Notes: generated from the letters alone by a model not told the origin. Shown: positions 28,529-37,821, numbered from the stretch's first letter. The stretch is 64,000 bases of DNA from Mangrovibrevibacter kandeliae (GCF_024519155.1 NZ_JANIFJ010000008.1:83924-147923), one strand, 5' to 3'. Numbers and translations are program-made.

Positions 28529-28771
28529 ATGAAGACCATCTTCGTGCAGTTCAAGTGCAAGCCCGGAAAGGCCTATCAGGTCGCCGACGAGCTGGTGCAG
28601 ACGGTCGAGCAGATCTCGGAGGTCTACTCGACGTCCGGCCAATACGACCTCATCGCCAAGTTCTACCTCGACGACAACAGGGACATCGGCCATTTCGTCA
28701 CCGAGCGGCTGCAGGTGATGGACGGCGTCGCCGACACCTTCACGCTCGTCGCCTTCAAGCCCTTCCTGTGA
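28529..28771 (+). CDS. Stand-alone Lrp/AsnC ligand-binding (RAM) domain protein
   Basis: 80 residues from ATG 28529. The sequence KTIFVQFKCKPGKAYQVADELV, then STSGQYDLIAKFYL and VADTFTLVAFKPF is a complete RAM domain (amino-acid effector domain of Lrp/AsnC regulators) with no DNA-binding part. Such solo proteins form decamers or pair with full Lrp regulators; direct function is not established. The stop overlaps the next gene (GTGA), so it is coupled to the GNAT gene. Confidence 0.85.
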   Translation: MKTIFVQFKCKPGKAYQVADELVQTVEQISEVYSTSGQYDLIAKFYLDDNRDIGHFVTERLQVMDGVADTFTLVAFKPFL

Positions 28772-29247
28772 CGGGCGACGCTGCGGCCGCCGTCTTGCGC
28801 CGGGCGGAGCCGGACGATGCGCCGGCGGTCCGGGCGCTGACGCGTGACGCCTATGCGAAATGGATCGCGGTCATCGGACGCGAGCCGAGGCCGATGCTCG
28901 CCGATCCTGCCGCCGCGATCCGGGACCATCGCGTCGATCTGCTTCTGGTGGACGATGCGCTCGCCGGCCTGATCGAGACCATCGAGAAGCCCGACCATCT
29001 CCTGATCGAGAGCGTCGCGGTCGCGCCCGGCATGCAGGGGCGCGGCCATGGCCGACGCCTGCTTGCGCACGCCGAGGATCTGGCGTTGCGGCAGGGTCAT
29101 GCGGAGCTCCGCCTCTACACCAACGCGGCCTTCGCGACGAATGTCGCGCTCTACCGGCGCTGCGGCTACGGCGTCGTCCTGGAAGAGCCGTTCCTCGGCG
29201 GCACGACCGTCCACATGTCGAAGATGCTTGCGAGGACGATCGGATAG
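28768..29247 (+). CDS. GNAT family N-acetyltransferase
   Basis: 159 residues from GTG 28768, overlapping the RAM-domain stop. Acetyl-CoA site is VAVAPGMQGRGHGRRLL (the Q-x-x-G-x-G/A loop) after strand LIESVAV; the C-terminal GNAT motif is NVALYRRCGYG. Substrate unknown. Coupling to the RAM-domain gene suggests an amino-acid-related role, an inference only. Confidence 0.87.
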   Translation: MTGDAAAAVLRRAEPDDAPAVRALTRDAYAKWIAVIGREPRPMLADPAAAIRDHRVDLLLVDDALAGLIETIEKPDHLLIESVAVAPGMQGRGHGRRLLAHAEDLALRQGHAELRLYTNAAFATNVALYRRCGYGVVLEEPFLGGTTVHMSKMLARTIG

Positions 29248-29411
29248 GCACTCCGCGCCAACCCTGGCCTTATGGCTCCGGCCGTGTCGCCGGCGGCCGG
29301 ATCGGGTGAGGCGGTGCGGGATCGAGGAGGGCGCCGAGGATCGAGCGCGTGACAGAGCCCGCCCGATGACGCGCCCCTGGGCTCGGGTGCTGGTGGTCCC
29401 TTCAGGCCGGA

Positions 29412-30806
29412 CTACAGCACCTTGCCCGGATTGAGGATGCCCTTCGGATCGAGCGCCACCTTCAGCGAGCGCATCAGGGCGATCTCGGCCGGGGAGCGGG
29501 CGAGGTCCAGCCACGGCTTCTTCAAGGTGCCGATCCCGTGCTCGGCGCTGATCGTGCCGCCATGGGCGGTGGTGGTCCGGTAGACGAAGTCCGACAGCGC
29601 GACGTGGGCGTCGTGGTCGCCGGCGTCGCCGCCGGGAATCTGGGCGGTGAAGTGGAGGTTGCCGTCGCCGAGATGGCCGAAGGAGACCCCGGCGAGGCCC
29701 GGCCATTGCCGCGCGATGCCAGCCTCCAGCGCCTCGACGAGCGCGCCCGTCTCGCCGGCTGGCACGCCGACGTCATAGTTCGCCACCGGTCCCATCACGG
29801 CCTGGAAGTCGGACACGCTCTCGCGCAGTGCCCAGAGGTCGGCCACCTCGCGCTCCGACTGCGCGAGCACCGCATCCTCCACGACGCCGGCGTCGATCGC
29901 CGCGCCGAGCACCGCCTCCAGCCGTGCCGGCTCGTTCTCGGGGTCGAAGCCGCTCGCCTCGATCACGACGTAGAGGCCGTGGCGCCCGCGCAGTGGACGC
30001 GGCAGGGTCGGCAGCCCGGCCGACATCGTCTCGTAGAAGCTCGGCCACATCGCTTCGAAGGCGGATAGCGTCGGCCCGAGTCCGTCGCGCATGCGGCGCA
30101 GGAGATCGAGGGCGGCGTCGACGTCCCGGCAGCCGCAAAGTGCCGCCGTCGAGAAGCGCGGCCGCGGTTGCAGGCGCAGCACGGCGCGCGTGATGATGCC
30201 GAGCGTCCCTTCCGAGCCGAGGAAGAGCTGCTTGAGATCGTAGCCGGCATTGTTCTTCAGCATGCGGTTCATCGACTTGAGAACGGTGCCGTCGGCGAGC
30301 ACCGCCTCCAGTCCGAGGACGTGCGCGCGGGCCATGCCGTACCGGATGACGCGGATGCCTCCGGCATTGGTGGACAGGTTGCCGCCGACCGTGCACGAGC
30401 CGCGCGCCCCGAGATCGACGGGGAAGATCATCCCGCCGGCCTCGGCCGCAGCCTGGACCGCCTGCAGTGTTGCGCCGGCCTCGACCGTGACGCAGGCGAG
30501 CGTCGCGTCGACCGGGCCGACCGCGGTCATCCGCTCGAGCGACAGCGCGACCGTACCGTCGGAGGGATGGGCCGCGCCGGCGAGCCCGGTGAGGCCGCCC
30601 TGCGGCACGACGGGAAGATCGAGAGCGCTGCACGCTGCAAGCGCCGCTGCGACGTCCGCTGTCGACCGCGGCCGCACCAGCGCCAGCGGCCGGACCGGTG
30701 GCAGGCCGCTCCAGTCCTGCCGATTGCGTGCCGGGATGGCGTCGCCGAGGGCGACGAGATCCTCGCCCAGCCGTGCCTGCAGCGCGTGCGCCCCATCCTC
30801 GGGCAT
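29412..30806 (-). CDS. FAD-binding oxidase, GlcD/D-2-hydroxyglutarate dehydrogenase type
   Basis: 464 residues. FAD_binding_4 motif VVPQGGLTGLAGAA, GGNLSTNAGGIRVIRYG, LGSEGTLGIITRAVL; C-terminal FAD-oxidase domain with GHLGDGNLHF, SAEHGIGTLKKPWL and the end DPKGILNPGKVL. This set is typical of D-2-hydroxyacid dehydrogenases (D-lactate, D-2-hydroxyglutarate). Cytoplasmic flavoprotein that feeds electrons to quinone or ETF. ATG 30806 has GGGAGGACGG upstream. Monocistronic. Distinct in length and motif detail from the oxidase at 18731-20149. Confidence 0.92.
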   Translation of the reverse strand: MPEDGAHALQARLGEDLVALGDAIPARNRQDWSGLPPVRPLALVRPRSTADVAAALAACSALDLPVVPQGGLTGLAGAAHPSDGTVALSLERMTAVGPVDATLACVTVEAGATLQAVQAAAEAGGMIFPVDLGARGSCTVGGNLSTNAGGIRVIRYGMARAHVLGLEAVLADGTVLKSMNRMLKNNAGYDLKQLFLGSEGTLGIITRAVLRLQPRPRFSTAALCGCRDVDAALDLLRRMRDGLGPTLSAFEAMWPSFYETMSAGLPTLPRPLRGRHGLYVVIEASGFDPENEPARLEAVLGAAIDAGVVEDAVLAQSEREVADLWALRESVSDFQAVMGPVANYDVGVPAGETGALVEALEAGIARQWPGLAGVSFGHLGDGNLHFTAQIPGGDAGDHDAHVALSDFVYRTTTAHGGTISAEHGIGTLKKPWLDLARSPAEIALMRSLKVALDPKGILNPGKVL

Positions 30807-31049
30807 GTCTCCGTCCTCCCTAAGCCTCCGCCGCTCTTAGATCATCGGCTCCTCCGGCTGGCAACGCACCGCTCGACCGCCTGCGGACCTGAGGCGCGCG
30901 AGCGGACGCACCGGCGCGCCGACGCCTCGCGCTCGCCGATGGCGGCCAAGACCCCGAAGCGGCGTTGCGCCGTCGCGGGACACGATCGGTTGCAGGGGTG
31001 CGAGGCGTGGTAGCGTCCCACCCGGCGCAGCCAACGGGAGGAGGATCGC

Positions 31050-31835
31050 ATGGACATGGGTTTGAAGGGGAAGGTCGCGGTGATCACCGGCGGCTCGGTC
31101 GGCATCGGGCTGGCAATCGCCGAGGCGCTGGCGGCTGAAGGCGCTGACCTCCTGCTTGCAGCGCGCAACGCAGGACGTGTGGCGGCGGAGGCGGACCGCA
31201 TCGCGGCGGCCTGCGGCGTGCGGGCGTTCGGGGTCGCCGCGGACGTCGCCACGCCGGCCGGGGTGGATGCAGTGATCGCGGCGGCCGAAGACCGCTTCGG
31301 CGGCTCAGATATCCTGATCAACAACGCGGGCACCGGATCGAACGAGACGATCGTCGAGGCGCCGGATGAGAAATGGCAGGCCTACTGGGATCTGCACGTC
31401 ATGGCGGCGGTGCGTCTCGCGAGGGGAATCGTACCGCAGATGCGCCGGCGTGGCGGTGGGGTGATCCTGCACAACGCCTCGATCTGTGCGGCGCAGCCGC
31501 TCTGGTACGAGCCGATCTACAACGTCACCAAGTCAGCTCTGATGATGTTTTCCAAGTGCCTCGCGAGCGAGGTCGTCGGCGACAACATCCGGGTCAACTG
31601 CGTCAACCCCGGACTCATCCTCACACCGGACTGGATCAACACGGCGCGCAAGCTCACCGGCGACGGGGACTGGGAGAGCTATCTGCAGGGCGTCGCTGAG
31701 GAGCATTCGACGATCAAACGCTTCGGGACGCCGCAGGAGCTGGCGCACTTCTTCGTCTTCCTCTGCTCGGACAAGGCAAGCTACAGCGTCGGCTCGACCT
31801 ATTTCGTCGACGGGGGAATGCTGAAGACCCTCTGA
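31050..31835 (+). CDS. SDR family oxidoreductase
   Basis: 261 residues. Rossmann motif TGGSVGIGLAIAEAL, NNAG at about 91-94 and the catalytic Ser-Tyr-Lys as ILHNASI...YNVTKSAL. C-terminal YSVGSTYFVDGGM closes the classical SDR fold; NAD(P)-dependent alcohol/ketone conversion, substrate unknown. ATG 31050 has GGGAGGAGGA upstream. Divergent from the GlcD-like oxidase and convergent with the cyclase-family gene. Confidence 0.92.
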   Translation: MDMGLKGKVAVITGGSVGIGLAIAEALAAEGADLLLAARNAGRVAAEADRIAAACGVRAFGVAADVATPAGVDAVIAAAEDRFGGSDILINNAGTGSNETIVEAPDEKWQAYWDLHVMAAVRLARGIVPQMRRRGGGVILHNASICAAQPLWYEPIYNVTKSALMMFSKCLASEVVGDNIRVNCVNPGLILTPDWINTARKLTGDGDWESYLQGVAEEHSTIKRFGTPQELAHFFVFLCSDKASYSVGSTYFVDGGMLKTL

Positions 31836-31877
31836 CCGGATCGCGCCGAGAGAACGCCGGACCAAGGGCGGCGCTCC

Positions 31878-31918
31878 GCATGCGCGTGCGCCGCCAGTCC
31901 GTCAGCGCACGCGCATGC
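31878..31918. terminator. Strong inverted repeat between convergent genes (bidirectional terminator)
   Basis: GCATGCGCGTGCGC (31878-31891) and GCGCACGCGCATGC (31905-31918) are a perfect 14-bp inverted repeat with a 13-nt loop. The right arm lies inside the last codons and the stop of the cyclase-family gene. Placed between the SDR and cyclase genes, it can stop both transcripts, although no T-run is evident. Confidence 0.6.
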
Positions 31919-32831
31919 CGGCCTTGCTGTCGTAGTGCAGCGGCTTGTCGGACTTCGGCAGCGGCGCGTCGTCCGGCCCGATCGAAACGCCGTGCGGCCA
32001 GTCCGGCGGGCAGATCGCGACGTAGCGCGCATACCCGCCGAGGCCGCCGCCGAATTTCGGATAGCCGATGGCGACCAGCGCGCCGACCTCTGGGACCTGG
32101 TCGAGATTGGCGACGCCCTCGGCCTGCGCATACCCGTGATGCATCAGCCAGTCCTCGCCCTCCAGCGTCGGCGTCGAATCGGTGTCGAGCGGCTCGTGGC
32201 CGTGGAAGAGGATGTGCCGCTGCTCGTGCAGGAACTTCAGCGCGTCGAGGCTGACGCCGGGAAAACGGGTGAGCTTGGCGAGGGCGGGGTCCGGCCACCG
32301 CTTCGACCAGTCCGAACGGACGAAGACCACCGAGCCTTCGCGGATTGTCCCGTGGGCGCGCTCCCACGCCTCGATGTCGGAGACCTGCAGGGCATAGTTG
32401 TCGTCGGCTTTGAGCTGCTCGACGATGGAGATCACGACGAGCGGTCGGACGGCATAGGTCGGCGGCAACTCGTCGATACCCGGATATTCCGGCGCCCAAT
32501 GGGCGGGCGGATCGAGCTGGGTGCCGAGCTGGTCGGTCCTGAGGGTGTATTCCGTCGCCTCGAAGCCGTGGGTCGCGTAGGTGTAGGTGTCACCCTTCCT
32601 GGCGTAGCCTTCGATGTCGCTGCCCGCCGTGGCCGGGGAGAAGGTGGCGCTGGCAAAGCCCGACCAGACCGGAATGTCCGGGGTGATCGTGTGGGTCAGG
32701 TCGACGTATTTCGCCCCCTTGAGCGCCGTTTCGTAGACCGACCAGAGGCCCGGCGACTCGGCGGCATCGGCCACAGGCGCGAGCGCGAGCGGGAGGAGGC
32801 AGGCGGCGGCAAGGACGCGGGGGAGGGACAT
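31902..32831 (-). CDS. Secreted cyclase family protein (kynurenine formamidase-like fold) with altered metal ligands
   Basis: 309 residues from ATG 32831; signal peptide about 1-23 (LAAACLLPLALAPVADA). The cyclase fold (PF04199) is shown by YVDLTHTITPDIPVW, SDIEAWERAHGTIREGSVVFVRSDW, LHEQRHILFHGHEPLDTD and GGLGGYARYVAI. The usual metal motif H-x-G-T-H-x-D-x-P-x-H reads QLGTQLDPPAH here, so the two first His are Gln101 and Gln105 while Asp107 and His111 remain. It may hydrolyse an amide or lactone by a changed metal site, or have a different role. Shares a terminator repeat with the convergent SDR gene. Confidence 0.82.
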   Translation of the reverse strand: MSLPRVLAAACLLPLALAPVADAAESPGLWSVYETALKGAKYVDLTHTITPDIPVWSGFASATFSPATAGSDIEGYARKGDTYTYATHGFEATEYTLRTDQLGTQLDPPAHWAPEYPGIDELPPTYAVRPLVVISIVEQLKADDNYALQVSDIEAWERAHGTIREGSVVFVRSDWSKRWPDPALAKLTRFPGVSLDALKFLHEQRHILFHGHEPLDTDSTPTLEGEDWLMHHGYAQAEGVANLDQVPEVGALVAIGYPKFGGGLGGYARYVAICPPDWPHGVSIGPDDAPLPKSDKPLHYDSKAGMRVR

Positions 32832-33545
32832 GCTCGAACTCCGATCGGGCGCAGCGGATCCGCGGGGGCCCGCACGCAGCGCGTGCTGCATGAGGGCGGA
32901 CGTCCCGCACGATGCAGCTTCGCTGCCGCTGAGGAACTTGTCCAGAATGGAAGCGCAGCCGAGCGTCGGACAGCGGCCGGATGAAGCGCGAGCCGCGCGA
33001 GGGACGCGGCGCGCGCACCGACGGCATCGAACGGCGCGCCGCGGCTGTCGGCGTCGAGAGGAGGGCCGTCGGCGGCACCTCTTCGGGAGGTGGCACGACC
33101 GCAGAAGACGATCGTCGCCTCGGTGACACCGCGACGATCGCGGTCTACGTCGATGCCGTGTCATCGCTGATCCGGGCTGTCGTCGTCCACCGGGTCCTGC
33201 ATGTGCCGGTGCTTGCCGTCCAGCGGACGGCTCTGCGGGCGCCGACGGAGCTGCGACGGGAGCGGGCGGCCTTCGCGCGGGGCCAAATGTCCACGCGGGC
33301 GCCGGGCGTCGATCAAAGCGGCGGCAGGCCTGATCGGCGCCGATGCGACGATCCGCCCGACAGCGCCACATTAATTGTTAAGTCCATCGTGTATCGACAA
33401 ATCTTGCGGCATCTGGCCTAACCTTCGTGTCAGGCGCGCGCTATCGAGGGGCCTCGCCGACACCGCCTTCGCCGCGTCCGGCGCCACAGCTAGTCGACCC
33501 GCCGCATTGCCGGCCGGCCGTCGACGCCGTTCGAGGAGAGGAGCC
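32832..33545. other. Gene-poor interval between the cyclase and AsmA genes
   Basis: About 710 bp with no gene I can support; a plus-strand open frame at 32981-33421 shows no family feature. An AT-rich patch at 33369-33381 (CATTAATTGTTAAG) stands out against the GC-rich surroundings and could be the AsmA promoter. The inverted repeat GACGATCG...CGATCG around 33107-33140 is short. Confidence 0.4.
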
Positions 33546-36500
33546 CTGGTCCGAGCCTTCATCGCCCTAGGCGGCCTGCTCGTCGTCGCGCTGCTCGCGG
33601 CGCTGATTGCGCCGTTCTTCATCGACTGGACCGCCTATCGCTCGGACTTCGAGCGGGAGGCGAGCGCCATTCTGGGCCGCAATGTCGTGGTGCACGGGGC
33701 CGCCAATGCGCGGCTCCTGCCGTTTCCGTCCGTCACCTTCGACGACGTGACGGTGGAAAGCGACGACGGACGGCCGCTGATGACGGTCCAGCAGTTCCGG
33801 ATGGACGCCGAACTCGCGCCGTATCTCTCCGGCGAGATCCGCATCTTCTCGATGCAGCTGCGCAAGCCCGCGCTGCGTGTGCCGGTGTCGCGGGACGGGG
33901 CGATCGCCTGGGCCGTGCAGCGGCCGAACATACCGGTTGCCGGCACGGTGGTGCTCGAGAACATCGCGATCACCGACGGCTCGATCCTGATCGAGAGCGG
34001 CGTCTCCGGCCAGACGCATCAGCTCACCGGCATCGAGGCGACCTTCTCGGCCCGCTCGCTGCAGGGGCCGTTCAACGGCAGCGGGACGCTGGTCGCCGAC
34101 GGGCGCCCGCTCGGCTTCACCCTCGGCAGCGGCGCGCGCGAGCCCGACGGCAAATTCCCCCTGAAGCTGACGCTGGATTCGAAGGCACTGAATGCCAGCC
34201 TCGTCTTCGACGGCGGGGCCACGGTCGTCGATCGCCTGCCACAGATCAGTGGCAGCGTCTCCTTCATCAGTCCGGCCGAGCAGCCGGCCGCGTCGAGCGG
34301 CGAGACGGTCACGCCGCCGCCGGCCTCGGTGCTGCCGCCGGTGAAGATGACGGGATCGCTCATCGCGACCGCCAAGGCGATCGACGTGACCGACATGCGG
34401 GTCGTCGTCGGGAAGGCCGACGTCCCATACACCCTCAACGGCATCGGCACCATCGACCTCGGCACGACCGCGCATTTCACCCTGCAGCTGCAGGGCGAGC
34501 AGGTGGACGTCGACAGCATCGCAACGGGCAGTGCCGAGCCGCATCAGCCGGTGACCTTTGCCGAGCGGATGCGCGCCGTGCGGGAGATCTTCGCGGCGGT
34601 GCCGCGGCCGCCGCTGCCTGGCGTGGCGCTCCTGACCCTGCCGGTCATCGTCGCCGGCGACACCACCATCCGCGACGTCGCGTTCGCCGCGTCACCCATG
34701 GACGCAGGGTGGTCGATCGATTCCTTCAGTGCCGAGCTTCCGGGGCGCACGCGCCTGGAGGCGTCGGGCGTCCTCGCACTCGACCAGACCTTCGGCTTCA
34801 AGGGCAACCTCCTGCTCGCCTCGCGCCAGCCGTCGGGCTTCTCCGACTGGCTCACCGGCGCGGTGGATCCCTCGATCCGCACGCTCAACGGCGCCGGCTT
34901 CTCGGCCGACGTCGATCTCGACGCCGAGCGCCAGGTGCTCGACCGGCTGGAGGTGGACGTCGGCGGCGACGTCCTCACCGGGCGCCTGGAGCGCCGGCGG
35001 ACCGGCGAGGCGGGTGCGATCACCGCCGACCTGTCCGGGAAGCGCATCGACCTCGACAGCTTTCTTGCGCTCGCCGGGATCTTCACCGGCGACGCGCAGC
35101 CGCTGACGCGCGCCGATCATCTCGATCTGAAGCTGAAGGCCGGCCCGGTGCTGTATCGTGGCGCGACGGCCGACGCGATCGACGCAAGTCTCACCTATGC
35201 CGGCGATACGCTCGACGTCGGGCATCTGAGGGTGGACAAGCTCGCCGGGGCCGATCTTGACATGAGCGGCCGCCTGGAGGGCCTGCCGGAGGCTCCGAGC
35301 GGCCATCTCACCATCGATCTCGACGCCGACGAGCCGGCCCGGCTGGTGTCGTTCCTGCAGCAGCGCTTTCCCGGATCGCGCATGCTCGCGGCGCTGAGGG
35401 ACCGCGCCGACAGCCTGTCGCCTCTGAAGCTGAGCGGCGACATCGAGACGGTCAACGCGGACACCGAACAGGCGAAGGGTGCGACCGCGCGCCTGTCCGG
35501 CACCGCGGCCGGCACGCAGCTCAGCCTCGACATCGACGCGCACGGGCGGCTCCTGGCTTCGAGCGGCGCGGAGGGCGCCTTCGATCTGTCGGCGACCCTG
35601 AAGAACCCCGAGTCGCACGTCCTCCTGCAGCAGCTCGGCCTGCCGACGCTGCCGATCGAGACGGCCTCGCCCCTGGCGGTCAGCCTGGCACTGTCCGGGC
35701 CCCGGTCGGGGACGGCGCGGGGCAAGCTGGTGGCCGAAGCGCCCGGCAGCCGGATCGAGGTCGATGGCGGCCTCGATCTCGAGGCCGGCGGTCTCGACGG
35801 TGCCGACCTCGCGATCTCGGCGCGGAGCGAGGACGCCGCACCCTGGTTGCTCGCGACCGGTGTCGCCTATGGCGGCAACGGGTTGGACGCGCTGCCGCTC
35901 GACGTCGCGGGCCGGCTCCAGTGGACGCCGCAGGGCGCTGCGCTGCGCGGTCTGGCGGGCACGATCGACGGGGTGCGGATCGGTGCCGAGTTGCAGAGGA
36001 GCGGCGACGCGCCGGTGACAGGCAGTGCCAGCGTCGGCTCGCTGTCGCTGCCCTGGCTCGCCGCACTGGTCTATGGCGCCTCGCCGCTCGACGCCAGCGG
36101 CTCGAGCGCGTGGTCGAAGGCCGCGTTCGCTGCGCCTCTGCTGCCGCAGACGCCCTTCCTCGTGGACGTGACGGCGGACGTGCTCGACCTCGACGACGGG
36201 ACGCGGCTGACGGGGGTGACCGGGCGCATCGCCGGATCCGCCACCGATCTCCAGGTCACGGATCTGACGGCGGCCTACGCCGGGGGCACGCTCAGCGGGG
36301 CGGCGGCGCTGCGCAACATCGCCGGTCTCGGGGGCTTCTCGCTGACGCTGGACGCGAACGGCATCGCCATGCCGCAGTTGCTGCCGCCGCCCGCGGACAC
36401 GCAGGGCATCGACGGCTCGCTCAGCGGACGCATCTCGCTCGAAGGCACCGGCCAGTCCTTCGCCGCGATGACGACGGCCGTCAGCGGCGCGGGCGACGTC

Positions 36501-37343
36501 ACGCTGACAGGGGCGAGCGTGCCCGGCATCGCTGCGGGCAAGCTGCAAGGCATCCTCGATGCGGCGGACGCCGAAGGGTTCAAGGCCACGCAGGACAACA
36601 CGGACGCGCTGGTCGCCGATCTCGATCGGGCGGCGCGGTTTCCGCTGGGGACCGTGCGCACCGACTTCACCGTCAATGGCGGTATCGCGCGGTTCGCGCC
36701 GGTGACGCTGAAGCAGGGCGGCGACACCCTCACGGCGGCTCTCTCGCTCGATCTTGCCGATCTGCGCCTTGCCGGGGACGTCGCACTCAAGCTCGATCCC
36801 GGCGACGAGGCGGTGGAGGGCGGCGAGCCGGTGATCAACTACAGCCTCGCCGGGCCTGTCAGCGCGCCCGTGCTGACGAGGGACACGCGGCCACTCTCGG
36901 GGTATCTCGCGGTGCGGGCGCTCGACAAGGAGCAGCAGCGCGTCGAGGCGATGCAGGAAGCGCTGCAGGAGAAGCTCAGACTGCGGCGCGAGGCGCGGCT
37001 CTACCGCTGGCGCGAGGCCGAGCAGGTCAAGGCGCGGGCGGCGCAGGAGGCGGCCGAAGCGGCCGAGCGCCTGCGGTTGCAGCGCCAGCAAGAGGATACG
37101 GCGCAGAAGCAGGGCGAGGCCGAAGCCGAGGCGGCGGCCCGCGAGGCCGAGGCGCCGACGCGGGCGCAGGACCAAGGGCAGCAACCGCGCGACGCGCAGG
37201 ACCGCCGCAGCCGGCAACCGCAGCAGAGCCCGGCGTCCGGCCCGCGCTCGCTCAGCTTCGATCAGCCGGTGCCGAAGGATAACAACAGGACCCCGAGCCC
37301 GGATTTCGGGCTGCCAGGCGTCGAGCCGCCGCTGCGGTTCTAG
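33546..37343 (+). CDS. AsmA family protein (large)
   Basis: About 1,265 residues. One N-terminal membrane anchor (FIALGGLLVVALLAALIAPFFI) is followed by the AsmA N-terminal motif DWTAYRSDFEREASAILGRNVVVHG and a long repetitive beta-rich periplasmic part with many LDGADLAIS-like strands; AsmA_2-type region near 1020-1120 (GFSLTLDANGIAM, LSGRISLEGTGQSFAAMTTAVSGAGDV). The last 150 residues are Glu/Arg/Gln/Ala-rich coiled coil and low complexity. AsmA-like proteins bridge or act at the envelope, probably in phospholipid transport. No ATG or GTG lies in frame before the anchor; CTG 33546 has an excellent Shine-Dalgarno (GAGGAGAGGAG, 33533-33543), TTG 33507 is the alternative. Confidence 0.85.
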   Translation: MVRAFIALGGLLVVALLAALIAPFFIDWTAYRSDFEREASAILGRNVVVHGAANARLLPFPSVTFDDVTVESDDGRPLMTVQQFRMDAELAPYLSGEIRIFSMQLRKPALRVPVSRDGAIAWAVQRPNIPVAGTVVLENIAITDGSILIESGVSGQTHQLTGIEATFSARSLQGPFNGSGTLVADGRPLGFTLGSGAREPDGKFPLKLTLDSKALNASLVFDGGATVVDRLPQISGSVSFISPAEQPAASSGETVTPPPASVLPPVKMTGSLIATAKAIDVTDMRVVVGKADVPYTLNGIGTIDLGTTAHFTLQLQGEQVDVDSIATGSAEPHQPVTFAERMRAVREIFAAVPRPPLPGVALLTLPVIVAGDTTIRDVAFAASPMDAGWSIDSFSAELPGRTRLEASGVLALDQTFGFKGNLLLASRQPSGFSDWLTGAVDPSIRTLNGAGFSADVDLDAERQVLDRLEVDVGGDVLTGRLERRRTGEAGAITADLSGKRIDLDSFLALAGIFTGDAQPLTRADHLDLKLKAGPVLYRGATADAIDASLTYAGDTLDVGHLRVDKLAGADLDMSGRLEGLPEAPSGHLTIDLDADEPARLVSFLQQRFPGSRMLAALRDRADSLSPLKLSGDIETVNADTEQAKGATARLSGTAAGTQLSLDIDAHGRLLASSGAEGAFDLSATLKNPESHVLLQQLGLPTLPIETASPLAVSLALSGPRSGTARGKLVAEAPGSRIEVDGGLDLEAGGLDGADLAISARSEDAAPWLLATGVAYGGNGLDALPLDVAGRLQWTPQGAALRGLAGTIDGVRIGAELQRSGDAPVTGSASVGSLSLPWLAALVYGASPLDASGSSAWSKAAFAAPLLPQTPFLVDVTADVLDLDDGTRLTGVTGRIAGSATDLQVTDLTAAYAGGTLSGAAALRNIAGLGGFSLTLDANGIAMPQLLPPPADTQGIDGSLSGRISLEGTGQSFAAMTTAVSGAGDVTLTGASVPGIAAGKLQGILDAADAEGFKATQDNTDALVADLDRAARFPLGTVRTDFTVNGGIARFAPVTLKQGGDTLTAALSLDLADLRLAGDVALKLDPGDEAVEGGEPVINYSLAGPVSAPVLTRDTRPLSGYLAVRALDKEQQRVEAMQEALQEKLRLRREARLYRWREAEQVKARAAQEAAEAAERLRLQRQQEDTAQKQGEAEAEAAAREAEAPTRAQDQGQQPRDAQDRRSRQPQQSPASGPRSLSFDQPVPKDNNRTPSPDFGLPGVEPPLRF

Positions 37344-37359
37344 ACCGCCGCGCTCCGAA

Positions 37360-37593
37360 CTAGCCGGGCGGTGCTGTCGTACGGATTGTCTTCTGCAGGT
37401 CGCGCAGGACGTGCAGCCGGATCGCCGAGGAGAGGTTGGTCGCCGGGTCGCGGGCGCCGTCGATCTCCGCCACCAGGGCGGCGAGGGCGACCGCCTCGCG
37501 CGCCGAAATCGTCTTCAGCGCCTCCCAGAAGCCGTCTTCGATGCTGATCGAGGTGCGGTGGCCGCGGATGGTGATCGACCGCTTGACGATCAT
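37360..37593 (-). CDS. Ribbon-helix-helix domain protein
   Basis: 77 residues, ATG 37593. Starts KRSITIRGHRTSISIEDGFWEALKTISAREAVALAALVAEID: a short beta strand followed by two helices, the RHH_4-type DNA-binding pattern common in Rhizobiales. Likely a small transcription regulator; target unknown. Its start overlaps the DUF4169 stop (ATGA), so it is the third gene of sspB-DUF4169-RHH, a conserved trio in this order of bacteria. Confidence 0.88.
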   Translation of the reverse strand: MIVKRSITIRGHRTSISIEDGFWEALKTISAREAVALAALVAEIDGARDPATNLSSAIRLHVLRDLQKTIRTTAPPG

Positions 37594-37811
37594 CGATCGC
37601 AGGACTGGCTGCCCGACTCCGGCTCTGATGGGCCGTCCCGGTCGAGCCGGTGGCCATCCAGCTGGCGCTCGCGCGCCGCGTCCTCGACCTTGCGCTGGCG
37701 CTTCTCGGCCTTGCCCAGCCCGTGCTTCGCGCGGTTCTGCGCCGCCTGCTCGTCCTTCAGTCGACGCCCTGCCGCCTTGCGCGCCTGGCGCAGGTTGACC
37801 ACCTCGCCCAT
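37590..37811 (-). CDS. DUF4169 family protein
   Basis: 73 residues from ATG 37811 (MGEVVNLRQARKAAGRR). The N-terminal NLRQARK and the Lys/Arg/Glu-rich helix with NRAKHGLGKAEKRQRK, then LDGHRLD, are the DUF4169 pattern. Function unknown; highly charged and probably nucleic-acid or protein binding. Lies 10 nt after sspB and overlaps the RHH gene. Confidence 0.85.
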   Translation of the reverse strand: MGEVVNLRQARKAAGRRLKDEQAAQNRAKHGLGKAEKRQRKVEDAARERQLDGHRLDRDGPSEPESGSQSCDR

Positions 37812-37821
37812 GCCGTCCGGC

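Noticed and set aside
33371..33381. CtrA box (TTAA-N7-TTAA)
   Set aside because: The two TTAA are separated by 3 nt, not 7.
32981..33421. Open frame of 146 residues in the gene-poor interval
   Set aside because: Low-complexity Arg/Gly-rich product, no ribosome site and no family feature.
34692..37217. Very long minus-strand open frame opposite the AsmA gene
   Set aside because: A composition effect of GC-rich codons; its product is Arg/Gly/His-rich with no domain, while the plus-strand frame has a clear AsmA family match.
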